Origin: CAXMRP01 sp965216515
GTDB taxonomy: Bacteria > Pseudomonadota > Alphaproteobacteria > Rhizobiales > Afifellaceae
Direction: 5' to 3'
DNA length: 64,000 nucleotides
Assembly (NCBI GenBank): GCA_965216515.1
Contig: OZ244173.1
Coordinates: 3,410,001 to 3,474,000 of the forward strand
The translations under genes were made by a program, and so were the position numbers. The notes under the pieces are model-generated. The model was not told the DNA's origin, made no database searches, and saw only the letters and a program-made list of their open reading frames with translations. Below are positions 1 to 8,482 of the stretch, piece by piece (position 1 is the first letter of the stretch; each line of letters opens with the position of its first letter).

Positions 1-666
1 TTGCCGCTCGCCGTTGCCGGCGGTGCCGCGATCCTGTTGGAACGCCATCTCGCGCCGGCAGGCTGGATTGCCGCGATCCTGTGCGCAGCCACGGTTTTTT
101 GCACATCGATGATCTACGCCTCGTTGAAGACGATCAACGCCTGGCACACGGTTCTGACGCCCCTGGCCTTTCTGGCCTTCGCCGCCGCCGGCGGATTGAT
201 TGCCGCAAACGCGGTCCTGGCGTTCACCGGCGAGTTGCAGCGCCTCATGCCGGCGCTGGCCCTGTTGGCGTTGGTTGTGGCCGGCGCCGTCAAGGCGATG
301 TGGTGGATACGCGCCGCCCGCGCCCGCCCGGTTTCGACGCCGGAAACGGCGACCGGCCTCGGCCGGTTCGGCGCTGTGCGGCTTCTGGAACGGCCCCACG
401 TCAACGAAAATTACCTGACCCGCGAAATGGGCCATCGAATTGCCCGCAAACATGCCGACAAGTTGCGCGCAATCGCCGTTTTGCTGGCCGCGCTTGTGCC
501 CGCGGTTTGTCTGCTGCTGGCACTGGTCTGGCCGGGATTCGGTCTCTTCCGCGGGCTCCTGGTCGCCGCCGCGCCGGTTCATCTCGCCGGCATGCTATTG
601 GAGCGTTGGCTGTTTTTTGCGGAAGCCAGACATACCGTTATGCTCTACTACAACGAGAGGGCTTGA
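1..666 (+). CDS. dmsC: DMSO-reductase-type membrane anchor subunit (DmsC family), 5' end missing
   Basis: This is the C-terminal part of a DmsC-like integral membrane subunit, which anchors a molybdopterin oxidoreductase and passes quinol electrons to its Fe-S subunit. The frame is open from the first base, so the TTG there is only the window edge. The visible 221 residues carry the family signature SMIYASLKTINAWH (near residues 36-49) and about five hydrophobic segments, near residues 15-35, 52-75, 80-105, 155-177 and 183-200. A 'RLLERPHVNENYLTREMG' stretch links the third and fourth. DmsC proteins are usually near 280-320 residues, so roughly 70-100 are missing. The catalytic and Fe-S subunits would be expected upstream, outside the window. 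The gene ends with TGA at 664-666. Confidence 0.85.
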   Translation: MPLAVAGGAAILLERHLAPAGWIAAILCAATVFCTSMIYASLKTINAWHTVLTPLAFLAFAAAGGLIAANAVLAFTGELQRLMPALALLALVVAGAVKAMWWIRAARARPVSTPETATGLGRFGAVRLLERPHVNENYLTREMGHRIARKHADKLRAIAVLLAALVPAVCLLLALVWPGFGLFRGLLVAAAPVHLAGMLLERWLFFAEARHTVMLYYNERA

Positions 667-760
667 ACGACGAAATCGGAGTGTGAAGGCGCCATCCTGG
701 GCATCTGGATCGCGCATACGACATATTGAACGCAACTGACACGAAAGCAGGAGGGGGCTT

Positions 761-862
761 GTGTTGGCGGATTGCGAAGACATTCAGGGCGGGCGCCGGC
801 CCGCGGTGATCGCCTCGGCGTTCGCCCGCCGGCGTTGCGCCGTTGGCGGGAATTTCCCATGA
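761..862 (+). CDS. Possible 33-residue ORF translationally coupled to the next gene
   Basis: A GTG at 761 follows a very strong Shine-Dalgarno (AGGAGGGGG, 749-757). It opens a 33-codon frame whose TGA (860-862) overlaps the ATG of the next gene (859-861) in an ATGA arrangement. The predicted peptide is mixed, with an Arg-rich stretch near its C-terminus, no signal peptide and no family I recognise. The following gene has only a weak ribosome-binding site of its own, so a coupling or leader role is plausible. It could equally be a chance ORF. The SD and the overlap are seen directly; the function is unknown. Confidence 0.3.
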   Translation: MLADCEDIQGGRRPAVIASAFARRRCAVGGNFP

Positions 863-1734
863 CCCGCATTGCCATGGGCGAAATTCATCGGGCGGTCGCG
901 GCCGCCCTGCAGGCGGCCAGCACCTCGGTCAGCAATGCGGAATCGGTTGCCACGGCCATCGTGGCGGCGGAGGCGGCCGGCGCGCCGGCGCAGGGCCTGC
1001 GCCTGGTTCCCGATTACTGTGCCGTCGCGGCCAGGGGCAGGGTCGATGGCTATGCGGTGCCATCGATCGCCCAGTCCTCACCGGCGGCCCTGATCGTTGA
1101 CGCCGGCTACGGTTTTGCCTACCCGGCGCTGGATCTGGCAATCGAGGAACTGTCGGCGATTGCCGGGAGCCAGGGCATCGCCATGGTCGGTATCCGTCAC
1201 ACCCACCATTGCGGCTGCCCCGGAATTGCCGCCGAACGTCTCGCCGAAGCCGGCCTGTTCGGCATCATGTTGGCCAATCGCCCCGCAGCGCAAACGCCCG
1301 TTCAGGCACCGGACGTGCAGACCGGCGCCGCCCCCCTGGCCTTTGCGGCGCCCCAGATCGACGACGTGCCGCTGGTTGCGGAATTGCCGGGGCCGGATGT
1401 CGGCCGATCGGGTGATCCGCTTGTCCTGTTGGCGGAATATCTCGCTGCCGGGCTGACCGGCGGTTCGTTTGCGACCGAAGCACCCGCCTTTTTTGATCTG
1501 GAGGGACCGCCCTCCGGCGTCGGCCAGTTGCTGGTCGCCATTTCACCCGGCGCTTTCGGCGGCGCCACTGTCATCGAACGGTTTGCCGAACTCGCCCGTC
1601 TTGTGGCAAGCGATGGTGAGGCCGGTCAACGTCATCGGGAGCGGCAGGCGTGCCGGGCGATCGCCCGGCGCGACGGCATCGTCGTGGAGCCGGATCTGAT
1701 GGCGCGAATCGCGGCGATCGCTCGCCCCACATGA
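859..1734 (+). CDS. Short LDH2 family (malate/L-lactate/ureidoglycolate dehydrogenase-like) oxidoreductase
   Basis: The 291-residue product belongs to the NAD(P)-dependent LDH2 family, which is distinct from classical LDH. The conserved core is visible: 'GIAMVGIRHTHHCGCPGIAA' (near residues 105-124), then 'LFGIMLANRP', 'APLAFAAP' and a C-terminal 'GQLLVAISPGAFGG'. Family members normally have about 330-360 residues. Here the stretch between 'FAAP' and 'YLAAGLTGG' is shortened by some 50 residues, which removes the usual GTNP and D-M-A-T-S type segments. The protein may therefore be a divergent or inactive paralogue. The ATG at 859 was chosen because homology begins there; upstream in-frame sequence looks random. 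gabD follows after 16 bases, suggesting one transcript. The substrate cannot be told from sequence. Confidence 0.72.
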   Translation: MTRIAMGEIHRAVAAALQAASTSVSNAESVATAIVAAEAAGAPAQGLRLVPDYCAVAARGRVDGYAVPSIAQSSPAALIVDAGYGFAYPALDLAIEELSAIAGSQGIAMVGIRHTHHCGCPGIAAERLAEAGLFGIMLANRPAAQTPVQAPDVQTGAAPLAFAAPQIDDVPLVAELPGPDVGRSGDPLVLLAEYLAAGLTGGSFATEAPAFFDLEGPPSGVGQLLVAISPGAFGGATVIERFAELARLVASDGEAGQRHRERQACRAIARRDGIVVEPDLMARIAAIARPT

Positions 1735-1750
1735 CAAATCGGAGATACCC

Positions 1751-3208
1751 ATGTTGCAGACGGTTCAGTATTTCAAACGTGAAGCCAATCTGATCGGCGG
1801 TGAATGGATCGGCGCCGATTCCGGGGCGACCGCCGATGTTGCAAATCCGGCGACCGGCGACATTATCGGCACCGTCCCGAAATCCGGGCGGGCGGAGACG
1901 AAGCGGGCGATCGAGGCGGCCCAGGCCGCGTTCAACGATTTTCGAACCACGACTGCGGCAGAGCGGGCCACGATGTTGCGCCGCCTTCACGACGCGATCC
2001 TGGATAATCAGGAACCGCTTGCCCAGCTCCTGACCCTGGAACAGGGCAAGCCGCTTGCCGAATCCCGTGGCGAGGTCGGCATGAGCGCCGCCTACGTCCT
2101 GTGGTTTGCCGAGGAGGCGCGTCGCGTCTATGGCGACGTCCTGCCCTCGCCATGGCCGGGCCGGCAGCTTCTCGTCACCAAGGAGCCGGTTGGCGTCGTC
2201 GCCGCGATCACGCCGTGGAACTTTCCCTCGTCCATGCTGGCGCGCAAGATCGGCCCGGCCATCGCCGCCGGCTGCACCGCCGTCGTCAAGCCGCCGCTTC
2301 AGACCCCGTATTCCGGCCTCGCCTGGGGTGCGCTGTGCCAGGAGGTCGGCATACCCGACGGCGTGGTCAACATCGTCACCGGCAACTCCCGCGAAATTGG
2401 CGCGGAGATCATGGAACATCCGGCCGTCCGCAAGGTCACCTTCACCGGCTCCACCGAAGTCGGCAAGGTGCTCCTGCGCCAGGCCGCCGATACGGTGAAG
2501 AAGGTCTCCATGGAACTGGGCGGCAATGCGCCCTTCCTGGTTTTCGACGACGCCGACATCGACCGCGCCATCGACGGCGGCATGATGGCGAAGTTCCGCA
2601 ATTCCGGCCAGACCTGCGTCTGCACCAACCGGTTTTATGCCCAGGCCGGCATCTATGACCGCTTTGTCGAGAAACTTGCCGCGGCCGCCGCGCAGTTGAA
2701 GGTCGGCGCCGGCGACGCCGAAGGCGTGCAGCAGGGCCCGCTGATCGACGACGCGGCGCTGTCCAAGGTCGAGGAACTGGTCTCCGACGCTGTCGAAAAG
2801 GGCGGGTCCGTGGCAACCGGCGGCGCGCGCCATGCGCTGGGCGGCAGTTTCTATCAGCCGACCGTCATCAGTGGAGCAACCGCCGATATGCGCTTTGCCC
2901 GCGAGGAGATTTTCGGTCCGGTGGCGCCGGTGTTCAAATTCGATACCGAAGAGGAGGCGATCGCCCGCGCCAACGACACCGAATATGGCCTTGCCTGCTA
3001 TATCTACACGTCGGATCTCGGGCGCGCGTTCCGCGTATCGTCCGGCGTCAAATATGGCCTCGTCGGCGTCAATGACGGTTTCATTACCACCGAAGTGGCG
3101 CCATTCGGCGGTGTCAAGGAATCCGGTCTCGGGCGCGAGGGCTCCAAATACGGCATCGAGGACTATCTCGATATCAAATATGTCTCGATGGGCGGACTGG
3201 AGGCCTGA
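1751..3208 (+). CDS. gabD: Succinate-semialdehyde dehydrogenase (NADP-dependent type)
   Basis: This 485-residue cytosolic aldehyde dehydrogenase matches the GabD subfamily in length and sequence. The N-terminal 'NPATGDIIGTVPKSG' block is present, as is the catalytic glutamate motif 'MELGGNAPFLVFDDAD' (near residues 254-269). The nucleophile lies in 'SGQTCVCTNRF', with Cys289 catalytic and Cys291 in the position of the GabD redox-switch cysteine. It would oxidise succinate semialdehyde to succinate in GABA catabolism. Glutarate semialdehyde is an alternative, since DavD belongs to the same family. The start is supported by GGAG just upstream (1741-1744) and by the normal family N-terminus. No GABA aminotransferase is visible nearby. 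The upstream LDH2-like gene probably shares its transcript. Confidence 0.9.
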   Translation: MLQTVQYFKREANLIGGEWIGADSGATADVANPATGDIIGTVPKSGRAETKRAIEAAQAAFNDFRTTTAAERATMLRRLHDAILDNQEPLAQLLTLEQGKPLAESRGEVGMSAAYVLWFAEEARRVYGDVLPSPWPGRQLLVTKEPVGVVAAITPWNFPSSMLARKIGPAIAAGCTAVVKPPLQTPYSGLAWGALCQEVGIPDGVVNIVTGNSREIGAEIMEHPAVRKVTFTGSTEVGKVLLRQAADTVKKVSMELGGNAPFLVFDDADIDRAIDGGMMAKFRNSGQTCVCTNRFYAQAGIYDRFVEKLAAAAAQLKVGAGDAEGVQQGPLIDDAALSKVEELVSDAVEKGGSVATGGARHALGGSFYQPTVISGATADMRFAREEIFGPVAPVFKFDTEEEAIARANDTEYGLACYIYTSDLGRAFRVSSGVKYGLVGVNDGFITTEVAPFGGVKESGLGREGSKYGIEDYLDIKYVSMGGLEA

Positions 3209-3664
3209 AGACCGCCAGCCCGGGCGCGTTTGGGCCGTCATTGGCGGCAAGGCCGGCGGCCTTGTGGCGTACCGTGCCCTGCGCCGTCCTACCGCAGATC
3301 GCTCAGATCGGAAGTTACATCTTTAAGTAGCAACATCAATTAATACAATTTAAAGTCGTATAAGTTAAGTGAACGCCATCCGGCGGCTCCGTAAGCCACA
3401 ACTTGCTGCCGGATCGTAGATGATGCGGCGCTTGTCCATGGCCGTATCGACCTGGAGGATTGCACCGGCCGCCCCGTCACCCCGGCCACGTGGCCGGTGC
3501 AATCAATCCCCCCTTCCCGAAAGCGGCGATGCGGCCCCGCCCGGCGCCTCAACGGATCCGTGCCGTTTACCTTTTCCGGTAACCAACCCGCCTAACCATC
3601 GTCGGAATCTGTCCGCCCGCCGACCGCCGCTACGTGTTAGCCGGGATATCGGGACAAGGACGCT
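3209..3664. other. 456-base intergenic region: AT-rich patch and a perfect 12-bp inverted repeat
   Basis: No convincing gene lies here. From 3311 to 3370 the sequence is unusually AT-rich and holds four TTAA tetramers (3323, 3340, 3350, 3365); the middle pair is spaced by 6 bases. At 3459-3470 and 3492-3503 there is a perfect 12-bp inverted repeat (ATTGCACCGGCC / GGCCGGTGCAAT) around a 21-base loop. A 7-bp hairpin at 3248-3264 follows gabD but lacks a U-tract, so it is at best a weak terminator. The region presumably carries the promoter of the glycosyltransferase gene at 3665. Confidence 0.5.
3459..3503. repeat. Perfect 12-bp inverted repeat, 21-base spacer
   Basis: The arms ATTGCACCGGCC (3459-3470) and GGCCGGTGCAAT (3492-3503) are exactly complementary and could form a stable hairpin in RNA or a two-half-site operator. 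No T-run follows, so it is not a standard terminator. It lies about 160 bases upstream of the GT4 gene start. Confidence 0.6.
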
Positions 3665-4891
3665 ATGAAATCAGGACGACAGGCGGAGCCGACATCCGCA
3701 AGCGCCAATGATCCGTTGACGATCATTCACATCGTGCGGGCGCCCGTGGGCGGGATATTCCGTCACATCCGGGACCTGGCGCTCGCCCAGACACGGGCCG
3801 GCCATCGCGTTGGTATCATCTGCGATGCACGGACCGGCGGCGCATTCGAAAACAAGCAGATCGCCGAACTTACCGCTAAGCTTGCCTTCGGCGTGACCCG
3901 CATCCCCATGCGGCGCACCATCGGCCCGGGCGACCTGATGACCGTACGCCGCATCGACCGGATCTGCCGGGCGATCGGTCCCGATATCCTTCACGCCCAT
4001 GGCGCCAAGGGTGGCGCGTGCGGACGACTGGTTGGCGCGATGGAGCGTCTGCGCGGCCATGCCGTCCGCGTCTACTATGCGCCCCACGGCGGCAGCCTGC
4101 ACTACAATCCCGGCTCCGTGGCCGGGCGTCTGTATTTCGCCATCGAGCGCGCAATGGAACGGCTCACCGACGGTCTGATCCATGTTTCCGGCCATGAGGC
4201 GGCGGCGTACAGGGCCAAGGTCGGCCCTCCCGGATGCGCGGCCCATATAGTCCACAACGGCCTCGCCGGCGCGGAGTTCAAGCCGGTGGAGGCGGCCCCC
4301 GGTGCGGCCGATTTTCTCTATATCGGCGTACTGCGCGACCTGAAGGGCGTTGATCTCTTCATCGATGCGCTGGCGTCGCTGCACGCCTGCGGTTTCGCCG
4401 CCACCGCCCGCATCGTCGGCAGCGGCGAACCGGCCGACGAGCGCCGCTACCGGCGCCGGGTCGAAAGCCTCGGCCTGGCCGGCGCCGTGACCTTTCATGC
4501 GCCCATGCCGGCCAGGCGGGCATTTGCCGGCTGCCGGACCATCGTCGTGCCCTCCCGGGCCGAATCGTTTCCCTACATTGTCCTGGAAGCCGCCGCCGCC
4601 GGCCTTCCGATGATCGCCACCGCCGTCGGCGGGATCCCGGAGATCTTCGCACGGCAGGCCGACCGTCTGGTGCCGCCGGGCGACGTCGCGGCCTTGCAAA
4701 CCGCCATGATCGCCGTGCTGACCGATCGCAAGGCGGCAGCCGCCGGCGCGAAGAAACTGCGCCAGAGCCTGAAAAGCCGTTTCACGCTTCCCGCCATGGC
4801 CCGGCGCACCGAGGCGATCTATCGCGGCGCGCCGGTGATGAAGTCGAGCAGGCAGGCGAAATCCGGGCTTGTTCCTGTTTCCGAAGCCTGA
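3665..4891 (+). CDS. GT4-family glycosyltransferase (exopolysaccharide type)
   Basis: The 408-residue protein has the two-domain GT-B layout of GT4 retaining glycosyltransferases. The N-terminal Rossmann-like half starts with 'IIHIVRAPVGGIFRHIRDLA' (near residues 19-38), giving the glycine-rich acceptor loop. The C-terminal half carries 'FLYIGVLRDLKGVDLFIDAL' and the nucleotide-sugar E-x7-E motif (Glu300 and Glu308 in ESFPYIVLE). There are no membrane segments, so it probably acts at the inner face of the membrane on a lipid-linked or growing glycan. An AAGGA ribosome-binding site precedes the ATG. It stands alone between gabD and cysD. The sugar and acceptor cannot be assigned, but relatives in rhizobia sit in exopolysaccharide clusters. 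Confidence 0.8.
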   Translation: MKSGRQAEPTSASANDPLTIIHIVRAPVGGIFRHIRDLALAQTRAGHRVGIICDARTGGAFENKQIAELTAKLAFGVTRIPMRRTIGPGDLMTVRRIDRICRAIGPDILHAHGAKGGACGRLVGAMERLRGHAVRVYYAPHGGSLHYNPGSVAGRLYFAIERAMERLTDGLIHVSGHEAAAYRAKVGPPGCAAHIVHNGLAGAEFKPVEAAPGAADFLYIGVLRDLKGVDLFIDALASLHACGFAATARIVGSGEPADERRYRRRVESLGLAGAVTFHAPMPARRAFAGCRTIVVPSRAESFPYIVLEAAAAGLPMIATAVGGIPEIFARQADRLVPPGDVAALQTAMIAVLTDRKAAAAGAKKLRQSLKSRFTLPAMARRTEAIYRGAPVMKSSRQAKSGLVPVSEA

Positions 4892-4926
4892 AATCGCCGT
4901 CTGAAACCGGGCTGCCGCCGGTTCGG

Positions 4927-4947
4927 GCAATTGCGCAACGCGATTGC
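4927..4947. promoter_or_regulatory. Imperfect inverted repeat in the cysD promoter region
   Basis: GCAATTGCG (4927-4935) and CGCGATTGC (4939-4947) are inverted copies with one mismatch and a 3-base spacer, 62 bases before the cysD start. The spacing and position fit an operator, but no regulator can be named from sequence. Confidence 0.3.
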
Positions 4948-5009
4948 TTGTGTGCCGCCGCCATTGGGACTAGGTACCCTCCCACGCGAACACAGCCGAC
5001 GGATGTCCC

Positions 5010-5933
5010 GTGACCGAGCCGACGATCCAGCACCAGGCGCCGCTGACGCATCTTGAGCGTCTGGAGGCGGAATCCATCCACATCATCCGCGAAGTGGCGG
5101 CGGAATGCCGGAATCCGGTCATGCTTTATTCGATCGGCAAGGACTCCTCCGTCATGCTGCATTTGGCGAAGAAGGCCTTTCATCCGGCGCCGCCGCCGTT
5201 TCCGCTGATGCACATCGACACCACGTGGAAATTCCGCGACATGATCCGCTTCCGCGACCAGACCGCCGCCGACGCCCGTATGGACCTGATCGTCCATGTC
5301 AACGAGGAGGGGCGGGCGGCCGGCGTCAATCCCTTCGATCACGGACCCAACTACACCCGGATCATGAAAACGGAAGCGCTGAAACAGGCGCTGACCCGGT
5401 ACGAATTCGATGCCGCCTTCGGCGGCGCCCGTCGCGACGAGGAAAAGTCCCGCGCCAAGGAACGGATTTTCTCCTTCCGCTCCAGGAGCCACGCCTGGGA
5501 TCCGCGAAACCAGCGTCCCGAACTCTGGCGGCTCTACAACACGCGTGTCGATGACGGGGAATCCATGCGCGTCTTTCCGATCTCCAACTGGACCGAGCGC
5601 GACGTCTGGGCCTACATCATGGCCGAGAACATCCCCATCGTCCCGCTCTATTATGCTGCCGAGCGGCCGGCGGTCCGCCGCGACGGGCAGTGGATCATGG
5701 TCGACGACGACCGGTTCCGCCTCGATCCCGGCGAGACGGTGGAGCGGCCGACCATCCGTTTCCGCACGCTGGGCTGCTATCCGCTGACGGGCGGGCACGA
5801 ATCCAGCGCCGCGACCCTCGCCGACATCGTCGTGGAGACGCTTGCAAGCCAGACCTCCGAGCGCGGCGGCCGGGTGATCGACAAGGAAGCGTCGGCTTCC
5901 ATGGAACGCAAAAAGCGCGAGGGTTATTTCTGA
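5010..5933 (+). CDS. cysD: Sulfate adenylyltransferase subunit 2
   Basis: CysD is the catalytic ATP-sulfurylase subunit, which converts sulfate and ATP to adenosine 5'-phosphosulfate; the reaction is driven by GTP hydrolysis on CysN. The 307-residue length is normal. The PP-loop pyrophosphatase motif SIGKDSS is at residues 41-47, followed by 'FPLMHIDTTWKFRDM'. The protein ends in the typical KKREGYF. The start is GTG at 5010; an earlier ATG at 5003 is in another frame. The stop overlaps the next start (TGATG), so cysD and cysNC are translationally coupled and probably one transcript. It serves cysteine and methionine sulfur assimilation, and possibly PAPS for sulfated surface molecules. Confidence 0.95.
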   Translation: MTEPTIQHQAPLTHLERLEAESIHIIREVAAECRNPVMLYSIGKDSSVMLHLAKKAFHPAPPPFPLMHIDTTWKFRDMIRFRDQTAADARMDLIVHVNEEGRAAGVNPFDHGPNYTRIMKTEALKQALTRYEFDAAFGGARRDEEKSRAKERIFSFRSRSHAWDPRNQRPELWRLYNTRVDDGESMRVFPISNWTERDVWAYIMAENIPIVPLYYAAERPAVRRDGQWIMVDDDRFRLDPGETVERPTIRFRTLGCYPLTGGHESSAATLADIVVETLASQTSERGGRVIDKEASASMERKKREGYF

Positions 5934-7852
5934 TGGTGGCTGTCAGCGAAGGCGGGACCCGCACCGCGCCCGGCCCGGACGATCAGGCGCTCGCCGCGGC
6001 GACGGAGGCCGACACGCTGCGTTTCCTGACCTGCGGCAGTGTCGATGACGGCAAGTCGACGCTGATCGGCCGGCTGCTCCATGATGCCAACCTGTTGATG
6101 GAGGACCAGGTTGCCGACCTGCAGCGCGATTCCGCCCGCCACGGCAAGGCCGGCGATGCCATCGATTTCGCGCTGCTCGTCGATGGCCTGGAAGCGGAGC
6201 GCGAACAGGGGATCACCATCGACGTCGCCTATCGGTTTTTTGCCACCCCGCGCCGGCGCTTCATCGTGGCCGACACGCCCGGTCACGAGCAGTACACCCG
6301 CAACATGGCCACCGGCGCTTCCACCGCCGATCTCGCCATCCTTCTGGTCGACGCCACCAAGGGACTTCTGACCCAGACCCGCCGCCATGCGGTGATCGCA
6401 TCCATGCTCGGCATCCGCCATGCGCTTCTGGCCGTCAACAAGATGGATCTGGTCGGCTTCGACCAGGGAGCCTTCGAGGCCGTCGAGACCGCGTTCCGGG
6501 CGTTTTGCCGGCAACTGGATTTCGCCGACATCCTGGCGGTGCCGGTTTCCGCGCTGGAGGGCGACAACATCACAGCGAAGAGCCCGCGCACGCCCTGGTA
6601 TGGCGGCCCCGCCGTGCTCGATCATCTCGAAACGGTACGGGTCGGCGACCGGGCACGGTCCGCGCCCTTGCGCCTGCCGGTCCAGCTCGTGGTCCGGCCG
6701 GACCGCCAGTTCCGCGGATTTGCCGGCACGCTCGCCTCCGGTCGGCTGGCGCCGGGCGACGATATCGCCGTCGTCCCCTCCGGGCGGACGGCCAGTGTCG
6801 CGACCGTCGCCGTCGGCGCCGGCGAGACCGGTACCGCCGTCGCCCGCCAATCGGTCATGGTGACCCTCGACCGGGAAATCGACATTGCCCGCGGCGACAT
6901 GATCGTCGATGCGGCGCGCCGGCCGGATGTCAGCGACCAGTTTCAGGCCCACCTGGTCTGGATCGGCGACGAACCGTTGCTGCCGGGCCGGCCCTATGTG
7001 ATGAAGATCGGCTGCAAGACCGTGCCGGCCCAGGTCACAGACCTGAAATACGCTCTGGGTATCGACACGCTGGAGCATACCGCAGCCAAGGTCCTGAACC
7101 TCAACGAGGTCGGAATAGCCAATATCTCGATCGCCGAACCGGTTCCCTTCGATCCCTATGGCGAAAACCGCGAAACCGGCGCCTTCATTCTCATCGACCG
7201 CTTCACCAACGCCACGGTCGGGGCCGGCATGATCGATTTCGCGCTGCGCCGCGCCACCAACATCCACTGGCAGGCGCTGGATATCGACCGCGCGGCCCGC
7301 GCCGCCCTGAAGCACCAGGCGCCGGCTGTATTGTGGTTCACCGGCCTGTCGGGATCAGGCAAGTCCACGGTCGCCAATCTGGTGGAAAAGAAGCTCTATG
7401 CCCGCGGACGGCACACCTACACCCTGGACGGCGACAATGTCCGCCACGGCCTGAACCGCGATCTCGGCTTCACGGATGCCGACCGGGTGGAGAATATCCG
7501 CCGGGTCGCGGAGACGGCCCGGCTGATGGCCGATGCCGGCCTGATTGTCCTGGTTTCCTTTATCTCGCCGTTCCGGTCCGAACGCCAGCTGGCGCGCTCG
7601 CTGATGGGCGAGGGGGAATTTATCGAGGTCTTCGTCGACACGCCGATCGGGGTCTGCCGCGACCGCGATCCCAAGGGGCTCTATGCGCGGGCCGACGCCG
7701 GCGAGATCAGCAACTTCACCGGCATCGATTCGCCCTACGAGGTGCCCGAAAATGCCGAGATCCGCCTCGATACGGTGGCCCAAACGCCCGAAGACCTGGC
7801 CGATGCCGTGATCGATCTGCTCGAACGCACCGGCCGCCTGTCGGCGCGCTAG
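5933..7852 (+). CDS. cysNC: Bifunctional sulfate adenylyltransferase subunit 1 / adenylylsulfate kinase
   Basis: This 639-residue fusion joins the GTPase subunit of ATP sulfurylase to APS kinase. The CysN part has P-loop GSVDDGKS at residues 35-42, switch motif 'DTPGHEQYTRN' and the G4 motif NKMD. The EF-Tu-like beta-barrel domains run to about residue 455. The CysC part begins near 460 with its own P-loop GLSGSGKS (471-478), followed by 'FISPFRSERQLAR' and 'GLYARADAGEISNFTGIDSP'. CysN-CysC fusions of this kind are common in rhizobia, where NodQ is the Nod-factor paralogue. The ATG at 5933 overlaps the cysD stop by one base. The products are APS and then PAPS. Confidence 0.95.
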   Translation: MVAVSEGGTRTAPGPDDQALAAATEADTLRFLTCGSVDDGKSTLIGRLLHDANLLMEDQVADLQRDSARHGKAGDAIDFALLVDGLEAEREQGITIDVAYRFFATPRRRFIVADTPGHEQYTRNMATGASTADLAILLVDATKGLLTQTRRHAVIASMLGIRHALLAVNKMDLVGFDQGAFEAVETAFRAFCRQLDFADILAVPVSALEGDNITAKSPRTPWYGGPAVLDHLETVRVGDRARSAPLRLPVQLVVRPDRQFRGFAGTLASGRLAPGDDIAVVPSGRTASVATVAVGAGETGTAVARQSVMVTLDREIDIARGDMIVDAARRPDVSDQFQAHLVWIGDEPLLPGRPYVMKIGCKTVPAQVTDLKYALGIDTLEHTAAKVLNLNEVGIANISIAEPVPFDPYGENRETGAFILIDRFTNATVGAGMIDFALRRATNIHWQALDIDRAARAALKHQAPAVLWFTGLSGSGKSTVANLVEKKLYARGRHTYTLDGDNVRHGLNRDLGFTDADRVENIRRVAETARLMADAGLIVLVSFISPFRSERQLARSLMGEGEFIEVFVDTPIGVCRDRDPKGLYARADAGEISNFTGIDSPYEVPENAEIRLDTVAQTPEDLADAVIDLLERTGRLSAR

Positions 7853-7910
7853 GCAATCCGGGCCGTCGGGCATCGGCGTCTGCGGCGCCCCGGGTGCGCA
7901 AGACCCGTTT

Positions 7911-8285
7911 TCAGGCCAGGCGGAAATGCGGATTGTTGATCAGCCCGATCACGTTGCCCCAGGGATCCTTCACTGTCGCCACGGTAATCCCGCCGCCGAC
8001 ATCCATGGTATCGACATCGCGTTCGGCACCGCAATCGACCAGCCGGGCGATTGCCGCCGTTACGTCCGCCACCCCCCAGTAGGACAGGACATTGCCGGTC
8101 TTGCGCGACGCCGGTGTCGCATCCGGCATCAGCCCCAGTTCATCGCCGGCGATGTCGAAGCCGACATAGGTCGGTTCATCGAAATAGGGCGCGGCACCGA
8201 AGGCCTCCGTGTACCAGGCCTTGGCGGCGGCCAGGTCGTCGACCTTGTAAATGGTGGTTCTGAGCCCCTGAAACGGCGTTGCCAT
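7911..8285 (-). CDS. VOC superfamily (glyoxalase/bleomycin-resistance-like) protein
   Basis: This small 124-residue single VOC domain starts with 'FQGLRTTIYKVDDLAAAKAWY' type sequence and ends with 'ATVKDPWGNVIGLINNPHF'. Both are typical of the beta-alpha-beta-beta-beta fold used by glyoxalases, dioxygenases and binding proteins. The metal-binding residues are not obviously conserved, so a catalytic role is uncertain. The ATG at 8285 is favoured over an upstream in-frame start because GGAGG sits 6 bases before it. It converges with cysNC, 58 bases away. A directly repeated AAGAACAAA (8358-8377) lies about 75 bases upstream in its promoter region. Confidence 0.75.
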   Translation of the reverse strand: MATPFQGLRTTIYKVDDLAAAKAWYTEAFGAAPYFDEPTYVGFDIAGDELGLMPDATPASRKTGNVLSYWGVADVTAAIARLVDCGAERDVDTMDVGGGITVATVKDPWGNVIGLINNPHFRLA

Positions 8286-8357
8286 GGGATCCTCCGCGAA
8301 CGTTGGCGACGTCTGCATGCATTGGCGTCACAACGCCGGCCGCACGGGTCCGCCATC

Positions 8358-8377
8358 AAGAACAAAATAAGAACAAA
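8358..8377. repeat. Direct repeat AAGAACAAA x2, 11-bp period, upstream of the VOC gene
   Basis: Two copies of AAGAACAAA (8358-8366, 8369-8377) are separated by AT, placing them on the same helix face in an AT-rich pocket. This could be an operator or promoter element for the minus-strand VOC gene. Confidence 0.35.
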
Positions 8378-8482
8378 CATACCAAACCCGATTGTTGCGC
8401 TCCTGTCAACGCCTGCGATGGTGTTGCCGGTGCCCCCGATTGCCATGGCTTCGGCGCCGTCGCCTGCGGCCCGGGCGCCGGC

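Noticed and set aside
3248..3264. 7-bp hairpin after gabD as terminator
   Set aside because: Stem is good but no T-tract follows.
3420..3668. 82-codon frame in the gabD-GT4 spacer
   Set aside because: Pro/Arg/Ser-rich, no ribosome-binding site, and overlaps the inverted repeat and the GT4 start; looks non-coding.
4905..4923. AACCGG/CCGGTT hairpin after the GT4 gene as terminator
   Set aside because: Only 6 bp and no T-tract.
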